Assembly: GCA_964534555.1 (NCBI GenBank)
Contig: CAZHRK010000003.1
Coordinates: 1-64,000 of the forward strand
Direction of reading: 5' to 3'
DNA from: CAZHRK01 sp964534555
Lineage (GTDB): Bacteria; Babelota; Babeliae; Babelales; RVW-14
Length of the DNA stretch: 64,000 nt
Positions 51,641 to 61,569 of the stretch are shown here, one piece after another (position 1 is the stretch's first letter; each line of letters opens with the position of its first letter). A program made the translations under genes and the position numbers. Under the pieces are notes generated by a model, which searched no databases, was not told the origin of the DNA, and saw only the letters and a program-made list of their open reading frames with translations.

Positions 51641-51785
51641 CTATTTGTAAGATTATCCCTTTTTCTACCCTAAAAAGCGCCTTTTCCCTTCTTGGCAGCC
51701 CCTATTAGACTAGTTCCATAGGTTCTTATTACTTATATTAAGCCTATAAGAATAGTTATTTTGATATACCGCCAAGGAGCTGTTT

Positions 51786-52793
51786 ATGAAACGCTTGTTT
51801 ATGATGGCGCTGGTGATTTTGTTTGGTGCTATGAGCAACCTTACGCACGCTGCAGTTGCTGTTCCAGCACCGCTTGCACCTCATGATAATCGCCCTGCGT
51901 ATACCGCTTGTAAAGATGAGTTGTATAGAGTTTTTGCGCGAGACGCTGTTTTAGTCGGTCAGGCCGAAAACATTGTTGCTGCTCGTAATGAGGCATATAC
52001 GGCTATGCAGAGCGCTTTAGAAAATATTCTTTCAGTTGAAGATGTATCGTACCGCCTTGTTGGTAACTCGCCGCAACATGGACCCTCGTTTGCACGCCTT
52101 CCTCAAGAAATGAAAAGCCTATGGGAAGAAGTGCGTTCATTCTGGTGTCATGCAATTTTGCGCTTTGATGCTCTTTCAAATACTGATTCTGTGGAAGATA
52201 CATTTGTTCATACAGGATTAAGTCAGCATGCGTTAGCAAATGAAAATTTTCAGCTCACCTCAGTTTATAATCCTGCATCTCATTCTATGATTATGCATGG
52301 TACCTTTGGTGATGCGTATTATAGTGTTTATAAATCTTTTATTAACCTTGCACTTGCACGTGGCTGGTTTAATGTTGGAGTGAATTTTTTACTTGCACTT
52401 ACTACCGCGACTGAAGGCGATTATAAAGATTTACTCAAGCAAGATTTGCTTGATTCAGCAAATGCATTTAACAATAATCTTTTCACACTTATTGTGAGAA
52501 ATGAAAGAACACGAAGAGCCTTTGTTGAGGTTTATCGTGACACTGATTTTTTTGATCGAAAATATGCACGTGAGCGCGCGTCATTATTACCGTGCTTTAG
52601 GCCTGTACGCGGTCTAGATTATTTTAATCATTCTGTGGTGCCAACCTTTGGAGCGCCTAGACCAGGCAGATTTGAAGGTTCTTTGAGTATGCTTAAAGAA
52701 GCTTTTTTGTATGCTGCGCCTATGCTTGCAGCAGCAGGTGTTACAGCCCTAGCTTCATATATATATAAGTATAATATCGCAATTCATGATTAA
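51786..52793 (+). CDS. Exported protein with C-terminal membrane helix, unknown function
   Basis: 335 residues. The signal peptide is about 1-22 (ending LTHAA), followed by a large helical domain (45-300) containing SFWCHAILRFDAL and YSVYKSFINLALARGWF, and a hydrophobic segment at about 305-330 (YAAPMLAAAGVTALASYIY) that would anchor the protein. AAGGAG precedes the ATG. No family is recognised. Confidence 0.62.
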   Translation: MKRLFMMALVILFGAMSNLTHAAVAVPAPLAPHDNRPAYTACKDELYRVFARDAVLVGQAENIVAARNEAYTAMQSALENILSVEDVSYRLVGNSPQHGPSFARLPQEMKSLWEEVRSFWCHAILRFDALSNTDSVEDTFVHTGLSQHALANENFQLTSVYNPASHSMIMHGTFGDAYYSVYKSFINLALARGWFNVGVNFLLALTTATEGDYKDLLKQDLLDSANAFNNNLFTLIVRNERTRRAFVEVYRDTDFFDRKYARERASLLPCFRPVRGLDYFNHSVVPTFGAPRPGRFEGSLSMLKEAFLYAAPMLAAAGVTALASYIYKYNIAIHD

Positions 52794-52855
52794 TAAGCAT
52801 CGTTTGGTCTTTATATAAAAGACTTTTGCGCGATAACAAGTAATCAAACTACACT

Positions 52856-52892
52856 AAAAAAGAGCCAACGGTTAACTCCTTGGCTCTTTTTT
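52856..52892 (+). terminator. Intrinsic terminator
   Basis: AAAAAGAGCCAA and TTGGCTCTTTTT form a perfect 12-base-pair stem with an 11-base loop, following the exported gene at 51786-52793. Confidence 0.9.
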
Positions 52893-52960
52893 ATTTGGGT
52901 AACAAGTATTATCGATTTCTTTGTTGACAGACTGCGTCTTCGGCGTCATGCTGCCTGATT

Positions 52961-53986
52961 ATGAAGATCTATAAGTCACTTGCGAATTTTATTACTATCT
53001 TAAGGCTGTGTGCAGCGCCTTTTGTTGCTTACAGCATCGTAACTATCTCTACGCCGGCAGATGCCCTGCTATCACTCGTATTTTTCTTTTTAGTCGCCCT
53101 TACGGATTATCTTGATGGCTTGTGCGCTCGATTTTTTGGAGCGTCAGCATTTGGTGCGTTTGCAGACCCTATAGCAGATAAAGCATTGATTCTATGTAGC
53201 ATGGGAGCTCTTTGGGGGCACGCTATTGTGCCGCTGGGCGCGCTCCTTATTGTCGCAGGGCGTGATCTTTGGATTACCTATATTCGCAGTGCTGCGTCAC
53301 TTCAAAAAATTCCTTTTACAACCTCTCGTATTGCAAAATACAAGACATTTGCCCAATGTATAGGCGTTTGTGTCTCATTGCTTGCGATTTATGGGGCGGT
53401 CCCGCTCTGGTTTAATGATATATTTTGGCTGGTTGTTGTGCTGCTAACGCTATGGTCTGGACTCAGCTACAGTATCACTTTTTTTAAGCATGTTGGGTTG
53501 CCTGAATGGTTTAAGTTGTTTGATATTAATACACTTATTGCTTCAGGGATTTTAAGCGGCTTTATTCCTCGTGCCCCCGGAACTTTTGGGACATTAGTTG
53601 GATGGTTTATCGTTGCTTACTTGCAGCAAGCGTACTCATTAGAGCTATTACGAGTAGCGCTTGTGCTTGTTTTTAGTATTGGTCTTCTTGCTTCGTACAA
53701 ATGCACGTTGTCAGCGCGTGATACTGATCCATCCTGGATTGTTATTGATGAGATTGTTGGCTTTTGGTTTGTATTGGTGTTTTTGCCGGTTCAGACGCTT
53801 GAGTGGCAATGTGCCGCATTTGTATTATTCAGATTTTTTGACATCTCAAAAGTAGGTTTGATTGGAACTGTAGATCGTCGTTTCAAGAATGCATTAGGCC
53901 TTATGCTTGATGATATGATTGCGGGGGGATATACAATTACCGTTCTCTGGATTATTAACCACATGCGTCTGTTGTGTGGGTTTTGA
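52961..53986 (+). CDS. PgsA-PgpA fusion: phosphatidylglycerophosphate synthase and phosphatase
   Basis: 341 residues in two membrane domains. Residues 1-180 are a CDP-alcohol phosphotransferase with the signature DYLDGLCARFFG, then FGAFADPIADK, as in PgsA. Residues 185-341 match phosphatidylglycerophosphatase A: SGFIPRAPGTFGTLVGW, WIVIDEIVGFW, FRFFDISK and GLMLDDMIAGGYT. The two act in sequence: CDP-diacylglycerol plus glycerol-3-phosphate gives phosphatidylglycerophosphate, which is then dephosphorylated to phosphatidylglycerol. They are normally separate genes, so this is a gene fusion that channels two consecutive steps. No stop or frame break lies between the halves. Confidence 0.88.
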   Translation: MKIYKSLANFITILRLCAAPFVAYSIVTISTPADALLSLVFFFLVALTDYLDGLCARFFGASAFGAFADPIADKALILCSMGALWGHAIVPLGALLIVAGRDLWITYIRSAASLQKIPFTTSRIAKYKTFAQCIGVCVSLLAIYGAVPLWFNDIFWLVVVLLTLWSGLSYSITFFKHVGLPEWFKLFDINTLIASGILSGFIPRAPGTFGTLVGWFIVAYLQQAYSLELLRVALVLVFSIGLLASYKCTLSARDTDPSWIVIDEIVGFWFVLVFLPVQTLEWQCAAFVLFRFFDISKVGLIGTVDRRFKNALGLMLDDMIAGGYTITVLWIINHMRLLCGF

Positions 53987-54110
53987 TTGTTATTTCTCGC
54001 ATGGACAGCCTGATTTCTTGCAAGAATAACCACTTGCCAGTATCCTATATCTCTTACTTAATTTTGCATTAAAAATGATAACGAAAAGTTTGTTATAGGA
54101 AGGGAAGCGA

Positions 54111-56687
54111 ATGGCGATAACCGAAACAGGGAATAACCCGAAACCAACGTTTGGTGTAGCTTCGCTCTCAATTGAGAAAGAGCTTAAGACTGCGTTTCTT
54201 GATTATGCGATGTCGGTTATTGTAAGCCGTGCTTTGCCCGATGTGCGTGATGGCCTCAAGCCAGTGCACCGTCGTGTTTTGTATGCTATGCATCAGCTCG
54301 GTTTGTATAATGAGCGCCCATACCGTAAATCCGCAACTGTTGTGGGTGAGGTGATGGGACATTTCCATCCGCATGGTGATTCTCCGATTTATCAAACCAT
54401 GGTGGGAATGGTTCAAGATTTTTCTAAGCGTTACCCATTACTTGATGGCCAAGGAAACTGGGGATCTATCGATGGTGATAACGCAGCGGCTATGCGTTAT
54501 ACCGAAGTTAAAATGGCGCGTATTGCTCGTGAGCTTTTATCAGATATTGAGAAAGACACTGTTCATTTTGTTCCTAACTTTGATGAATCAACACAAGAGC
54601 CTGTTTTGCTTCCGAGCAAGATTCCAAACCTCTTGATTAACGGATCAACCGGTATTGCTGTTGGTATGGCAACATCTGTTCCGCCGCACAATTTGACAGA
54701 AGTTGTTAATGGTTGCTTAGAGCTTTTGAGAAACCCTGATGTTTCAGATGATCGCTTGTTTGAGATTATCCCTGCGCCTGATTTTCCAACCGGCGGTATT
54801 ATTTGTGGGCGTTCTGGAATTGTTAAAGCTTATCGTACTGGCCATGGTCAGTGCACTGTGCGCGCTGTAGTTGATATCGAAGAAACAAAGAAAAATACAG
54901 CTATCGTTGTTACAGAGCTTCCGTATCAGGTGAATAAGGCAGATTTGATTACCAAAATTGCTGACCTTGTTAAAAATAAAGTTATTGACGGTATCTCAAA
55001 TATTCGTGATGAGTCTGACCGCCGTGGTATTCGTGTTGTGATTGAGCTTCGTCGTGGTGAAGTGCCGCAAGTTATTTTAAATCAGCTTTATAAGCACACA
55101 TCACTCCAAACAAGCATGTCTATCATGATGCTTGCGCTCTATCAAAACAGACCAATGTTCTTTACCTTGCGTGAAATGCTTGAGCATTTCTTAATTCACC
55201 GTAAAGAAATCATTACTCGTCGCTCTGAGTTTGACCTTGCAAAACATAAAGCGCGTGCCCATGTTCTTCAGGGCCTGATTATTGCGCTCAGCAATATTGA
55301 TGAGATCGTTGCGCTTATTAAACGCTCACAAACAGCTGAAGAGGCGATGCGTGGTATGTTTGATCGCTTTGGTCTTTCAGATGCGCAGTCAAAAGCAATT
55401 CTTGAAATGCGCCTTCAGCGCTTGACAGGTCTTGAGCAAGGCAAAATTCATGCAGAGCTTGAAGATCTTGGTCGTACAATTGCGCGCTTAGAGCTTATTT
55501 TGAGCAATGAAGAAGAACTCAAAGGCGAAATCGTAAAAGAGCTTGAGCATATCAAGGCAACTTATGGTGATGATCGTCGTACCCGTATTGAAGGGCCGAT
55601 TGATAGCTTGAGTGAGGCTGACTTGATCCCTGACGAAGAGGTTCTTGTTACGCTCACAAGAAAAGGTTACATCAAGCGCGTTATCCTTGATACTTATGCT
55701 GTTCAGCATCGTGGTGGCAAAGGTAAGAAAGGCATGGCAGACCTTGAAGAATCAGATGATGTTATGCTTGATGCGTTTGTGACTAAAAACCATGACGAAC
55801 TGCTGTTCTTTACCAATCTTGGCAGAATTTACAGCCAAAAAGTCTTCCAGATACCTGAGGCTTCACGTACAGCTAAAGGTCGTGCAATTGTTAACTTGCT
55901 CCAGCTTACTGAAGGTGAGCGTGTTGTTAAGCTTCTTTGCACACGAGACATGGAAAACAAATTTATTGTGATGATTACACGTAACGGTGTGATTAAGAAG
56001 ACTTCAGCTGAAGAGTTTATGAAGATTCGTAGCACCGGTATCAGAGCGCTTAACTTGAATGATGGTGATGAGCTTGCATTCTGCGCAATGAGTGGCGGTA
56101 GTGATTCAATTATTATTGCTACATACCATGGTCAGGGCATTCACTTTAAAGAGACCGAAGTTCGTGCAATGGGTCGAAACGCTGCTGGAGTGCGCGGTAT
56201 TAGCTTGAGATCAAAAGATCATGTTGTTGGGCTTGAGGTAATTCCTGAGACAAGTGATGTGCTTATTGCAACATCTCAAGGCTATGGTAAGCGCGTTAAA
56301 GTTTCTGACTTTAGAGTCGCGCATCGTGGCGGACTTGGGGTACGTACTATTCCGTGTGATACACGTAATGGTTATGTGATCGGGCTTGTTCGTGTTACTG
56401 ATGAATCAAATCTTCTCTTGATTGATACGAATGGTAAGATTATTCGTCTTTCACCGCAAGAGATCAGAACAATGGGGCGTCAGGCTAAAGGTGTACGCCT
56501 TGTTCGACTTGATGCTGGTCAAGAGCTGATATCTGTTAAGGCGTTTGTTGGTTCAGAAGAAGATGATCAAACTGCTCATGTTGTTAATCCTCTTGAGACT
56601 GAACAGCGCGCACAGCAGGCACTGCCAATTGATGATCAAGTTCTTATGACTGACGATGTTATGATTGACGACTCAACTGAGGAATAA
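54111..56687 (+). CDS. gyrA: DNA gyrase subunit A
   Basis: 858 residues. The breakage-reunion domain shows SRALPDVRDGLKPVHRR and AAAMRYTE with the catalytic Tyr130. The C-terminal beta-pinwheel contains a GyrA box QHRGGKG and a long acidic tail, which favours GyrA over ParC. At the quinolone-resistance region the motif HPHGDS91 keeps the Ser that matches E. coli Ser83, while the position of Asp87 is Gln95. The start is supported by AAGGGAAG. The stop overlaps the dprA start. Confidence 0.96.
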   Translation: MAITETGNNPKPTFGVASLSIEKELKTAFLDYAMSVIVSRALPDVRDGLKPVHRRVLYAMHQLGLYNERPYRKSATVVGEVMGHFHPHGDSPIYQTMVGMVQDFSKRYPLLDGQGNWGSIDGDNAAAMRYTEVKMARIARELLSDIEKDTVHFVPNFDESTQEPVLLPSKIPNLLINGSTGIAVGMATSVPPHNLTEVVNGCLELLRNPDVSDDRLFEIIPAPDFPTGGIICGRSGIVKAYRTGHGQCTVRAVVDIEETKKNTAIVVTELPYQVNKADLITKIADLVKNKVIDGISNIRDESDRRGIRVVIELRRGEVPQVILNQLYKHTSLQTSMSIMMLALYQNRPMFFTLREMLEHFLIHRKEIITRRSEFDLAKHKARAHVLQGLIIALSNIDEIVALIKRSQTAEEAMRGMFDRFGLSDAQSKAILEMRLQRLTGLEQGKIHAELEDLGRTIARLELILSNEEELKGEIVKELEHIKATYGDDRRTRIEGPIDSLSEADLIPDEEVLVTLTRKGYIKRVILDTYAVQHRGGKGKKGMADLEESDDVMLDAFVTKNHDELLFFTNLGRIYSQKVFQIPEASRTAKGRAIVNLLQLTEGERVVKLLCTRDMENKFIVMITRNGVIKKTSAEEFMKIRSTGIRALNLNDGDELAFCAMSGGSDSIIIATYHGQGIHFKETEVRAMGRNAAGVRGISLRSKDHVVGLEVIPETSDVLIATSQGYGKRVKVSDFRVAHRGGLGVRTIPCDTRNGYVIGLVRVTDESNLLLIDTNGKIIRLSPQEIRTMGRQAKGVRLVRLDAGQELISVKAFVGSEEDDQTAHVVNPLETEQRAQQALPIDDQVLMTDDVMIDDSTEE

Positions 56688-57898
56688 TGAACACACAACA
56701 GCGGGTTATACACACCTTGTCGTTTATACCGCATGTGGGGGCGGGAAACACACTAAGACTATTGACTGGGTTGCTGCACAAGCAGCAGCCCAGCTCTTTT
56801 CCTACATTTGATGCATCTGATGAAGCTTCTGATATTAAGGCACTTTCATGGGATCGCGTTCTGAAGCATTTTGATACTCTAGATATTGAATCGCTTTTAT
56901 CTCTCTCAGAGGCTGAATTGCACCAGCTTAGGGTGCCGCTTCGGGTTGCCCAAAGTATTACCCAGTACAAGCAGTATGAAGAAAAAGCTTTGCGTGATTA
57001 TGATGCTGCGTATCAAAAGCATGCTCATATTATTACAATTACAGATTCGCGTTATCCACCACACTTACGGCATATTCCGCAACCTCCGCTGGTGTTGTAT
57101 GTTATGGGTGATCCATCGATTCTTTCACAGAAAGCTATCGCGTTTGTTGGCTCGCGTGACGCAAACCGTTATGGCCAGATGATAACAGATTCGCTGGTGC
57201 GGCCTCTTGCCGCTGCTGGCTGGGTTATTGTGAGTGGGGGTGCTCTTGGCGCTGATGCGATGGCGCATCAAGCAGCCCTTAGTGTTGCAGGTAAGAGTGT
57301 TGCTGTGCTTGGCAGTGGCCTTAACTTTCTTATGCCGACATCAAATAGTCATATATTCGATGCGCTTATCGATCATTCAGGTGCTGTTATTTCTCATTTT
57401 CCCATGCATACCCGCCCTGATAAAACTAATTACCCAGACCGCAACCGTATTATTTCTGGCCTGAGCTTAGGCACCGTGGTTATCCAGGCTGCTGAACGCA
57501 GTGGCGCTTTGATTACAGCGCACCATGCGCTTGAGCAGGGGCGTGGAGTTTTTGCTGTCCCTGGCCCTGTAGATGATCCCTTAAGCGTTGGTTGTCATGA
57601 TCTTATTCGACAGGGTGGTACCCTTGTTTACAATTGGCAACAAATCGAGCTGGAACTTATGGAGCCTGCGGGTGGGGTCCCTCAGCAGATGACAATTTTT
57701 GGTACTCAGCCTAATAAAAACACGGTTCAAGAGGTGGAGCAGCATCCCCTGTTGGCACATTTAGCCGCGCCTGCTACACTTGACGAGCTTGCGCTGAGCA
57801 CTGGACACGATTTTGATATGCTTCAACAAATGCTTTTTGCGCTGCAGCTTGAAGGAGTTGTAAAGCAAGATTTTACCGGCTCGTGGCAACGAGCATAA
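56687..57898 (+). CDS. dprA: DNA-processing protein DprA
   Basis: 403 residues. DprA binds single-stranded DNA during natural transformation and loads RecA. An N-terminal helix-hairpin-helix-like region (1-95) is followed by the Rossmann fold with GSRDANRYG, SGGALGADAMAHQAAL, VLGSGL, NRIISGLS and ITAHHALEQGRGVFAVPG, and a C-terminal winged helix (about 340-403). The ATG overlaps the gyrA stop codon (TAATG), so translation is coupled. Its presence suggests DNA uptake or recombination capacity. Confidence 0.96.
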   Translation: MNTQQRVIHTLSFIPHVGAGNTLRLLTGLLHKQQPSSFPTFDASDEASDIKALSWDRVLKHFDTLDIESLLSLSEAELHQLRVPLRVAQSITQYKQYEEKALRDYDAAYQKHAHIITITDSRYPPHLRHIPQPPLVLYVMGDPSILSQKAIAFVGSRDANRYGQMITDSLVRPLAAAGWVIVSGGALGADAMAHQAALSVAGKSVAVLGSGLNFLMPTSNSHIFDALIDHSGAVISHFPMHTRPDKTNYPDRNRIISGLSLGTVVIQAAERSGALITAHHALEQGRGVFAVPGPVDDPLSVGCHDLIRQGGTLVYNWQQIELELMEPAGGVPQQMTIFGTQPNKNTVQEVEQHPLLAHLAAPATLDELALSTGHDFDMLQQMLFALQLEGVVKQDFTGSWQRA

Positions 57899-57910
57899 AT
57901 AAGGATAGCA

Positions 57911-58537
57911 ATGGCAGATATTTTGTATCTTGGTTCACAATCAACATCACGTCAAAAGCTTCTAGAGCTTGCACAAATACCATACAAAGTTATTGGTCAT
58001 ACGAGTGACGAGCAGCCGCGTATTGGCGTAAAAGATTTTAAAGAATATGTACTGGCAGTTGCTCATGGCAAAATGCGTTCGCTTAGATTGCCTGAGCCAT
58101 CAAAGATAGATGCCCCAAGTATCTTTACGCTTACAGCAGATACCCTTATTAAAAACAATCAAACAGGGCAAGTCTATGGTAAGCCATTTAATAAGGACCA
58201 TGCGGTAAAAATGCTTCAAAGCATGCGCGGTGTGCCTGTTGAGGTTGTTACCGCTGTTTGTATTGCTCGATTTTCGCATCATGATGGGCAGTGGCACAGG
58301 GATGTTCAAGAAGAGTTTGTCAGCAGCTCAATGATTGAATTTTGGGTTGAAGATGACATGATCGAGACCTACTTTAGGGTTATGCCTCACGCACTTAAAT
58401 GTGCTGGAGCTGGAATTATCGAAGAGCACGGTCTTACTTATCTTAAGCATATTAATGGTTCGTTTGCAGGCGTTATTGGCCTTCCTCTGTATGAGCTTAG
58501 ACAGCATTTAAAAAACATGGGTTTTGTATTTGCTTAA
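57911..58537 (+). CDS. maf: Maf-family nucleotide pyrophosphatase
   Basis: 208 residues. The N-terminal LGSQSTSRQKLLE matches the nucleotide-binding SxSxRR loop, TADTLI the catalytic acidic motif, and YGKPFNKDHAVKMLQSMRGVPVEVVTAV the following family block. Maf proteins hydrolyse non-canonical or modified nucleoside triphosphates to monophosphates. It follows dprA by 12 bases, probably in one operon with gyrA. Confidence 0.92.
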   Translation: MADILYLGSQSTSRQKLLELAQIPYKVIGHTSDEQPRIGVKDFKEYVLAVAHGKMRSLRLPEPSKIDAPSIFTLTADTLIKNNQTGQVYGKPFNKDHAVKMLQSMRGVPVEVVTAVCIARFSHHDGQWHRDVQEEFVSSSMIEFWVEDDMIETYFRVMPHALKCAGAGIIEEHGLTYLKHINGSFAGVIGLPLYELRQHLKNMGFVFA

Positions 58538-58579
58538 TTGATACTTCTCACGCTGATTTTTGATTAACGTTAGGTTGTT

Positions 58580-59515
58580 ATGAAATATAGTACCGCATTC
58601 ATTATATGGTTGCAGTTTGCAATCCAATGTTTATTTTTGACTCCTCTTACATCTGCGCCTGCTAGCTTTGATCAAGATACTACAGCCTTAGTTAATCACG
58701 TAGTGCCTGACGAAACTGATAACAAACAAAAAATAGCAAACAGATCTTCAGGTGAAGTGGCCAGCAGCATAAAAAAAGCTGTTTTGGAGTACCTTCTGAT
58801 TTCTAATACTAATGACTTTCTATCTATAATAGTCCATGAATGGGGACATGTGCTGGGTGCATATGGTTTGCTCCCAAGACAGCCTTCTGCTGATTTTCAA
58901 ATTCATATAGGCACAGTTCCATTTTTTAATCTGCCTAAATTAATCTCTTTTGCTAACATGCACATTTATCTTGGCCCGGTCAGTTCCTCTGGCTACACGA
59001 TCTTTACAGGCGGTTGGGATATAAGTGATACATGGAAAAAGAAATGTTTTTTTGCTTCTGGTCCGGTGCTGCAGATCGTGTATCAGTACTTACTATTGTA
59101 TTTAGTTTGTTATAAAGTTTTACAAAATGATCAGGTGCCGGATTTAAGTATTAGTGCTGTGCATCGTGCAATGTTGAGTCCGTTTGAGCTTATTTCAAAA
59201 GCAAAAAATTTATCGTTAGATACAAAGCGCCGAACTATTATTTTTGTCAGTGTTATTGCTAATAATTTACTTATTGCATCGTCATACGGATTTTTCCCTT
59301 TGATGGGGACAGACGGTGATGGTGATAAAATCTGGGATCCTGTAAAAAGAGCCACCCCTGAGATTTTTTATGCAGTACAAGATACAAATTTGATCATAAC
59401 ACTAATGTCTTGGTGCGCCTTGCACTATAAAACAATCAAAAAGATTGTTGAGATTGAGAAATTAAGAATCAAAGAAAGTCAGCTAGAGCAAACGCTTAAG
59501 CCGTCTATTGTATAA
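58580..59515 (+). CDS. Predicted M50-like membrane metalloprotease
   Basis: 311 residues. A first hydrophobic segment (5-25) may be a signal or membrane helix. IIVHEWGHVLGA (residues 83-94) is an HExxH zinc site, with His86, Glu87 and His90. A later FFASGPVLQIVYQYLLLYLV and a C-terminal MGTDGDGDKIWD, with an aspartate placed as the third ligand of M50 site-2 proteases, support a membrane-embedded protease. The family is only loosely recognised. It could instead be a zinc-binding membrane protein. It follows maf and ends at a strong terminator. Confidence 0.6.
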   Translation: MKYSTAFIIWLQFAIQCLFLTPLTSAPASFDQDTTALVNHVVPDETDNKQKIANRSSGEVASSIKKAVLEYLLISNTNDFLSIIVHEWGHVLGAYGLLPRQPSADFQIHIGTVPFFNLPKLISFANMHIYLGPVSSSGYTIFTGGWDISDTWKKKCFFASGPVLQIVYQYLLLYLVCYKVLQNDQVPDLSISAVHRAMLSPFELISKAKNLSLDTKRRTIIFVSVIANNLLIASSYGFFPLMGTDGDGDKIWDPVKRATPEIFYAVQDTNLIITLMSWCALHYKTIKKIVEIEKLRIKESQLEQTLKPSIV

Positions 59516-59520
59516 AAACT

Positions 59521-59544
59521 AAATGGCCCCAAACGGGGCCATTT
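59521..59544. terminator. Bidirectional terminator
   Basis: AAATGGCCCC and GGGGCCATTT form a perfect 10-base-pair stem with an AAAC loop and flanking T tract, between convergent genes. Confidence 0.88.
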
Positions 59545-59568
59545 TTAATTTCAGTTATCTAAAAGAAC

Positions 59569-60057
59569 CTAATTCATAACCTCTTTATTATTAGGCTTCC
59601 AGTTTTTTATGATTTGTTCAAAAAGAATCTCCGCAGCTTTTTGGGAATCAGTCTTCTTGACTGGCAGCTGCTCTTCTGGTGAAGCACCTTTTTGAGCGTC
59701 TTTCATAATTCGAGCTTTTGTCTGTCGCATGCTCAACCAAAGTGTCTTCTGATCTAAGCTATCCCCCTCAATTTTTTGGAGCGTTGGCATGATGCTGTCT
59801 TTTGTTTGAGGATCAACCTGCACAACTTCCAGATTTTTGATAAGCGAAGACTCTAGAAACTCTAAAAAGGAAAGTACAGTATTATAAAGCTCTTCCTGTG
59901 TTCCTTTAAATTGTGAAGCGTCTAGTTGGTCAAATTGCTCAGCAAACCCATGATCGAGTGCGTGCTTTACTAGCGAATTAAGCATGTTTTTCTCATGCTT
60001 CATAAGCCAACTGAGCAAGCTGATAAGTTCAAAGGAAAGTGAAATCTGAGTAGTCAT
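59569..60057 (-). CDS. Cytoplasmic helical protein of unknown function
   Basis: 162 residues from the ATG at 60057, chosen because AAAGGA lies seven bases upstream; a longer frame to 60123 lacks this. There is no signal peptide. The sequence is predicted to be almost all helix, with a long Leu-rich N-terminal segment (ISLSFELISLLSWLMKHEKNM) and a charged C-terminus. No family is recognised. It is divergent from the exported pair that starts at 60274. Confidence 0.6.
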   Translation of the reverse strand: MTTQISLSFELISLLSWLMKHEKNMLNSLVKHALDHGFAEQFDQLDASQFKGTQEELYNTVLSFLEFLESSLIKNLEVVQVDPQTKDSIMPTLQKIEGDSLDQKTLWLSMRQTKARIMKDAQKGASPEEQLPVKKTDSQKAAEILFEQIIKNWKPNNKEVMN

Positions 60058-60273
60058 AGAAATCCTTTCATACTTCAGCTCTAATATACGCTTATGACGG
60101 ACCAGATGTGTTTGTGATATCACACCCCCTAGTATAGGTTCTTTTTGTACAATCGTGAATAAAGTAGGCTAAAAAGCTTCTATTTTTCGAAACAGAGCGT
60201 ATTGTTACCTTGACGCGATATTCCATTTTATGCTCAACTAGCCTCGAGTTTTTAACGAGAAAAAGGTTTAGTA

Positions 60274-61557
60274 ATGAAGGTATTAAGGAATTGTATGCTT
60301 ATGGCAGCGCTTACAGCATCAGCAGGTGTTTTACATGGTAAAACACTACCAGCAGATAAAGTTTTTGACGTTTGGGTAAATAAAAAAAGCCCTGCATATC
60401 AAGCAATATTGCAAGACGTAGACTTCCGGGCCCTTGGTGAAAAAACAATCGAATCACTTCTTCCGGTCAGGACGCAGCTTGAGAAAAATAAAGATAAACT
60501 TGGCCGTCTTGGAGATTATCTCATCGCGCTTTCTGATACTGCACTGACCGACTTTTGCCGTAAGTTTATGGCGATTTTTGACGCTGATATTACTCAGCTG
60601 AGAAGTTTTTTTGCCGCTCATGGCTTTACAGCTCAAGAGTATGCCCAATCTGAAGCACGTACTAACTATTTAAGAGTTATTAACCGCTATAATATTCTTC
60701 TTGATGCTGTTTTATCATGTTATGAGTCAAAAGATGAGCTCATTGCCCTTAAAATGGCGGTAGGGAATCGATTGCTTGATATGATGATAGACACAAAAAG
60801 CAAAAGTGTTGTTGATGAAATTATTGCAGATGAAAATTGTCACACATTAATGAGATTTATTTTTTCTGTTGTTTGGCAAAACCTTTCAGGAGAAGGGTGG
60901 AAGTGGTGGCACCAAACAGCGCTTAAACGCCTTGCAGCTCTGAGCAAAAAAGGAACTAGAACAGTTTATATTGGTGGTGGGTGTGATATTCATCATCTTA
61001 TTCAGGCTGGGGTTTATAATATTACTGTTATTGATCCTATGCTGCCGTCGCAACCCAAATATTATGTTGATGAGTGGAGCTGGTTTATCCAGGGTGATGG
61101 AGAAACCAAAGGAATGGGCGACGTTATTAGTTTTGAAAAAGAAGGCGTGCAGCTTCGCCGCAGCCATTATCAGCTGATGCCTGGGCGCTTTCAGGTTACG
61201 CTTGCTGATGGGTCAGTTAAGCGCTTGCGTAAGAGTGTGACAACGTGGACTGTCGAAGAAACAAAGACAGGTAAACTTTTAGGTACCGTTGTTTTTGAGC
61301 GAAGGCTTTGTGGGCAAGATGATTTTAAACAAACATCATCCCAGCGATTGCTTATGTCTTTTAATGAGCTGTATTACGTTTGCACTGCAAATAAAGAAGA
61401 TTCATGGGGAATCGATTTGTCAAAACTTTCTAAAGAACTTGTCATTGAGGTTAAGCAAGCGCGTCACGCACTAACGCTTGACCAAATGCAGCGCCTTCAT
61501 GAGATTGACGGTTCTGATGATTTTCAATTTATTAAGCTGGGAACATGCATTAATTAA
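60274..61557 (+). CDS. Exported paralogue with Rossmann-like GGGxD motif (first of pair)
   Basis: 427 residues with a signal peptide (about 1-22, ending VLHG). The N-terminal 200 residues are helical. A strand-loop RTVYIGGGCDIHHLIQAG is followed by a strand ITVIDPMLPSQ, which reads like the SAM or nucleotide-binding edge of a Rossmann fold. The remainder is a mixed domain with conserved RRLCGQDDF and SFNELYYV blocks. Its downstream neighbour is a full-length paralogue. No known family is recognised, and a methyltransferase-like role is only a guess. AAAAAGG precedes the start. Confidence 0.6.
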   Translation: MKVLRNCMLMAALTASAGVLHGKTLPADKVFDVWVNKKSPAYQAILQDVDFRALGEKTIESLLPVRTQLEKNKDKLGRLGDYLIALSDTALTDFCRKFMAIFDADITQLRSFFAAHGFTAQEYAQSEARTNYLRVINRYNILLDAVLSCYESKDELIALKMAVGNRLLDMMIDTKSKSVVDEIIADENCHTLMRFIFSVVWQNLSGEGWKWWHQTALKRLAALSKKGTRTVYIGGGCDIHHLIQAGVYNITVIDPMLPSQPKYYVDEWSWFIQGDGETKGMGDVISFEKEGVQLRRSHYQLMPGRFQVTLADGSVKRLRKSVTTWTVEETKTGKLLGTVVFERRLCGQDDFKQTSSQRLLMSFNELYYVCTANKEDSWGIDLSKLSKELVIEVKQARHALTLDQMQRLHEIDGSDDFQFIKLGTCIN

Positions 61558-61569
61558 AAGGAAATGTGC

